This document shows, in pieces, positions 62,009-64,000 of a stretch of DNA of 64,000 nucleotides. Below the pieces are notes generated by a model. The model saw only the letters and a program-made list of their open reading frames with translations. It was not told the DNA's origin and ran no database searches. Source of the stretch: Cacconaster sp033811195 (GTDB lineage Bacteria > Bacteroidota > Bacteroidia > Bacteroidales > UBA932). Where the stretch lies: the NCBI GenBank assembly GCA_033811195.1, contig JAPXOZ010000007.1, positions 31,770-95,769 on the forward strand, given 5' to 3'. The translations under genes and the position numbers were made by a program. Numbering within the stretch: position 1 is the first letter of the stretch; every line of letters starts with the position of its first letter.

Positions 62009-63364
62009 ATGAAACCCTCAATACCCAAAGGAACGCGCGACTTCGGCCCCTCTGAAATGGTCGGAAGAGATTATATTTTCGATACTATCAAGGATGTTTT
62101 TAAACATTACGGATACCAGTGTATCGAGACTCCTGCGATGGAAAATCTCTCCACGCTCCTCGGCAAATATGGTGAGGAGGGAGATAAACTGCTCTTTAAG
62201 GTACTCAATTCCGGTGATGCATTTTCCGGGATTGACTTCAGTGAGGATTTGAGCAGCAATGCAATCGCACTGAAAGTATGCGAGAAAGGGCTCCGCTACG
62301 ATCTTACAGTGCCTTTTGCAAGGTATGTGGTGCAGCATCAGAATGAACTGACCTTCCCCTTCAAGAGGTATCAGATCCAGCCGGTATGGAGAGCTGACAG
62401 ACCGCAGAAAGGACGTTATCGCGAGTTCTATCAATGCGACGTGGATGTCATCGGCAGTGATTCGCTGCTCAATGAACTGGAACTCGTGCAGATAGTGGAG
62501 ATGGTTTTCGATCGTCTGAAAGTCAATGTTTGCATCAAGATCAACAACCGCAAGATCCTCTCCGGTCTTGCGCAGATTTGCGGACATCCTGACAAATTGA
62601 TAGATATTACGGTTGCAATTGATAAGATTGACAAGATCGGTCTTGAGGCTGTCGAGGCTGAACTTCTGGAGCGTGGACTTGATCGCGAGGCAATCGCTGT
62701 AATAAAGCCGGTGCTATTGCTGGAGGGATCCAATAGTGAAAAGATAGAGCGCATTGCGCAAATACTTACACCTTCGGAAATAGGTATGCAGGGAGTGGAG
62801 GAGATTCGCACTCTGTTTAGCCTGATAGAGGGGGCCGGCATTGGGACTATTGTGGAGCTGGATCTCTCTCTTGCGCGAGGGCTTAACTATTATACAGGTG
62901 CCATCTTCGAGGTCAAGGCGCTTGATTTCGCAATCGGCAGCATTTGCGGCGGTGGTCGCTATGATGACCTTACCGGTATTTTCGGACTTCCCAATATGTC
63001 GGGAGTGGGTATTTCCTTTGGTGCTGACCGCATCTACGATGTGCTTAAAGGACTCGATTTATTTCCCGCTGAAGTGGCTTCGGCTTCAGTAGTACTCTTC
63101 TCCAATATGGGAGAGAGGGAGGTGGCTTTTTGTCTCCCTGTGGCTGCCAAACTCCGCCACGCGGGAATAGCTTGTGAGATCTATCCTGACGATGCCAGGC
63201 TTCGCAAACAGTTTGAGTATGCTGACAAGAAGGGAATCCCTTACCTTGCAATTGTCGGTGCCAATGAAGTTGCTGAGAATTCAGTTACCCTGAAAAATCT
63301 CGCCAGCGGAGAGCAACAACTTATTAAAATTTCTGATATTGTAGAGAAATTGAAATCAATTTAA
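62009..63364 (+). CDS. hisS: Histidyl-tRNA synthetase
   Basis: Charges tRNA-His. 451 residues. Class II motif 1 region IPKGTRDFGPSEM at the start, motif 2 RYQIQPVWRADRPQKGRYREFYQCDVD, the histidine-A signature ARGLNYYTGAIFEV, and GGGRYDDLTGIFG with motif 3 GVGISFGADRI. The C-terminal anticodon-binding domain begins about residue 350. It is the last gene of the run starting at GH9-CE4 or nfnA, with a strong terminator after it. Confidence 0.95.
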   Translation: MKPSIPKGTRDFGPSEMVGRDYIFDTIKDVFKHYGYQCIETPAMENLSTLLGKYGEEGDKLLFKVLNSGDAFSGIDFSEDLSSNAIALKVCEKGLRYDLTVPFARYVVQHQNELTFPFKRYQIQPVWRADRPQKGRYREFYQCDVDVIGSDSLLNELELVQIVEMVFDRLKVNVCIKINNRKILSGLAQICGHPDKLIDITVAIDKIDKIGLEAVEAELLERGLDREAIAVIKPVLLLEGSNSEKIERIAQILTPSEIGMQGVEEIRTLFSLIEGAGIGTIVELDLSLARGLNYYTGAIFEVKALDFAIGSICGGGRYDDLTGIFGLPNMSGVGISFGADRIYDVLKGLDLFPAEVASASVVLFSNMGEREVAFCLPVAAKLRHAGIACEIYPDDARLRKQFEYADKKGIPYLAIVGANEVAENSVTLKNLASGEQQLIKISDIVEKLKSI

Positions 63365-63406
63365 TTTTCGGAAAATTTTCCTTCAATTTTGCTAAATTGA
63401 ATTTAT

Positions 63407-63446
63407 GAGGTGGTCTATTTTGTATTTTTACAAAATAGACCACCTC
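63407..63446 (+). terminator. Strong terminator after hisS
   Basis: An 18-base perfect stem, left arm 63407-63424 and right arm 63429-63446, round a TTTT loop, followed by a T-rich tail to about 63460. Confidence 0.92.
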
Positions 63447-63579
63447 TCTTATTTTTTCTTTCGACGGAACTTGGTAATTTTAACAAAATTTTGACCGACC
63501 TAATTATTCGACTCATGTTGTAGTTTTTATTTTTAACAATTGATATATATACCATAAATTTTTAACGAAGTATTCAACT

Positions 63580-64000
63580 ATGAAAAAGCACTCAAATATC
63601 ATGGTTATCGGGCTAAGAATCCTCTTCTTATCTCTCTGCTTCTTTGCAATCAAATCATCTTCTTGCAGGTATGATGATACGGAGTTGCGAGGCAACATCA
63701 CAAGCCTGGAAAATCGTGTATCAGCGCTCGAAGAATGGAAAACGACTGTAAATACTAATATCCAGTCGTTGCAAACTATTGTAAACTCTCTTGAGACCAA
63801 GAATTTCGTTTCGAAAATCGAACCTGTCTATGATAATGCAGGTAAAGAGATAGGTTACAAAATTACTTTTGAAACCGGTGAATCCGTCACTATCAAGCAT
63901 GGAAATGATGGAATTGACGGAGCAGATGGTAGTGATGGAAAGGATGGTGCTGATGGAAAGGATGGAAATGACGGTGAGGATGGAAAGGATGGTTTAGATG
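63580..64000 (+). CDS. DUF4988/collagen-like surface lipoprotein, 3' end beyond the window
   Basis: An open frame from ATG 63580 to the window edge, 140 residues seen. A lipoprotein signal ends KSSSC (about C29). Residues about 38-75 are a coiled coil (NITSLENRVSALEEWKTTV), matching DUF4988, followed by a small beta segment (GYKITFETGESVTIKHG). From about 108 a collagen-like G-x-D-G run begins (GADGSDGKDG), continuing off the end. Bacteroidales carry many such lipoproteins, some with polysaccharide-lyase domains further on. Function not determinable from the part seen. Confidence 0.8.
   Translation, partial: MKKHSNIMVIGLRILFLSLCFFAIKSSSCRYDDTELRGNITSLENRVSALEEWKTTVNTNIQSLQTIVNSLETKNFVSKIEPVYDNAGKEIGYKITFETGESVTIKHGNDGIDGADGSDGKDGADGKDGNDGEDGKDGLD

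Noticed and set aside
63880..64000. DNA tandem repeat as a non-coding satellite
   Set aside because: The GATGG-type repetition is the coding sequence of a collagen-like G-x-D-G run in an open frame from 63580.

Overview
The window is chromosomal DNA of an anaerobic, glycan-degrading Bacteroidota, most likely a member of the Bacteroidales. The evidence is: TAnnTTTG -7 promoter boxes, several with a TTTG element about 19 bases upstream; lipoprotein and outer-membrane families typical of the phylum (DUF4493/DUF6359, DUF3078, HYC_CC_PP, BT_3928, DUF4988-collagen); an archaeal/eukaryotic-type prolyl-tRNA synthetase; FabK as enoyl reductase; and the oxygen-defence pair flavodiiron protein plus rubrerythrin. 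No rRNA, tRNA, CRISPR array or transposase was seen. Finer taxonomy is not claimed.

Layout. 1-1559: N-terminal part of a TonB-linked outer-membrane receptor (minus strand). 1560-8030: an AT-rich accessory island with an ApeA-type HEPN protein, a controller-restriction-methylation module (MvaI/BcnI-type nuclease), an AbiH-family protein and an unidentified small membrane protein. 8100-9825: a strong hairpin and two small envelope proteins. 9826-19600: flavodiiron protein; a minus-strand operon purM / lipoprotein racemase / DEDD exonuclease / rlmI-like; dacB; an aminotransferase; rubrerythrin. 19425-25230: a 58-residue wHTH protein, a membrane LytTR regulator, then fabH-fabK-fabF-fabZ-fabG. 25380-36440: a four-helix bundle protein, a DUF4493/DUF6359 lipoprotein, a 1094-residue fused flavin/iron-sulfur dehydrogenase, a DoxX-like protein with tmk, then folP-purB-M64 peptidase-HAD phosphatase. 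36439-41071: rimP-nusA-infB with a terminator-like leader hairpin. 41139-44479: lpxD-lpxC-lpxA-wbqC, with LpxC not fused to FabZ. 44476-50933: a FadL-like porin, a Tyr/Trp-rich repeat lipoprotein, proS, DUF3078, tilS. 50961-56016: sppA, then a probable metal locus (HYC_CC_PP protein, TonB receptor, HMA protein). 56026-63364: a GHL10-like lipoprotein, a GH9-CE4 fusion, an NfnA/NfnB-like flavoprotein pair and hisS. 63580-64000: start of a DUF4988/collagen-like lipoprotein.

Most of the window is housekeeping: lipid A, fatty acid, purine and folate synthesis, translation and peptidoglycan. The parts most worth a second look are the defence island with its unassigned membrane protein, the lipid-anchored glutamate racemase homologue, the single-chain dehydrogenase, the attenuator-like rimP leader, heptanucleotide arrays that supply the stop codons of two genes, the unfused LpxC with a fab-operon FabZ, and a promoter lying inside the loop of a terminator ahead of the GH9-CE4 gene.
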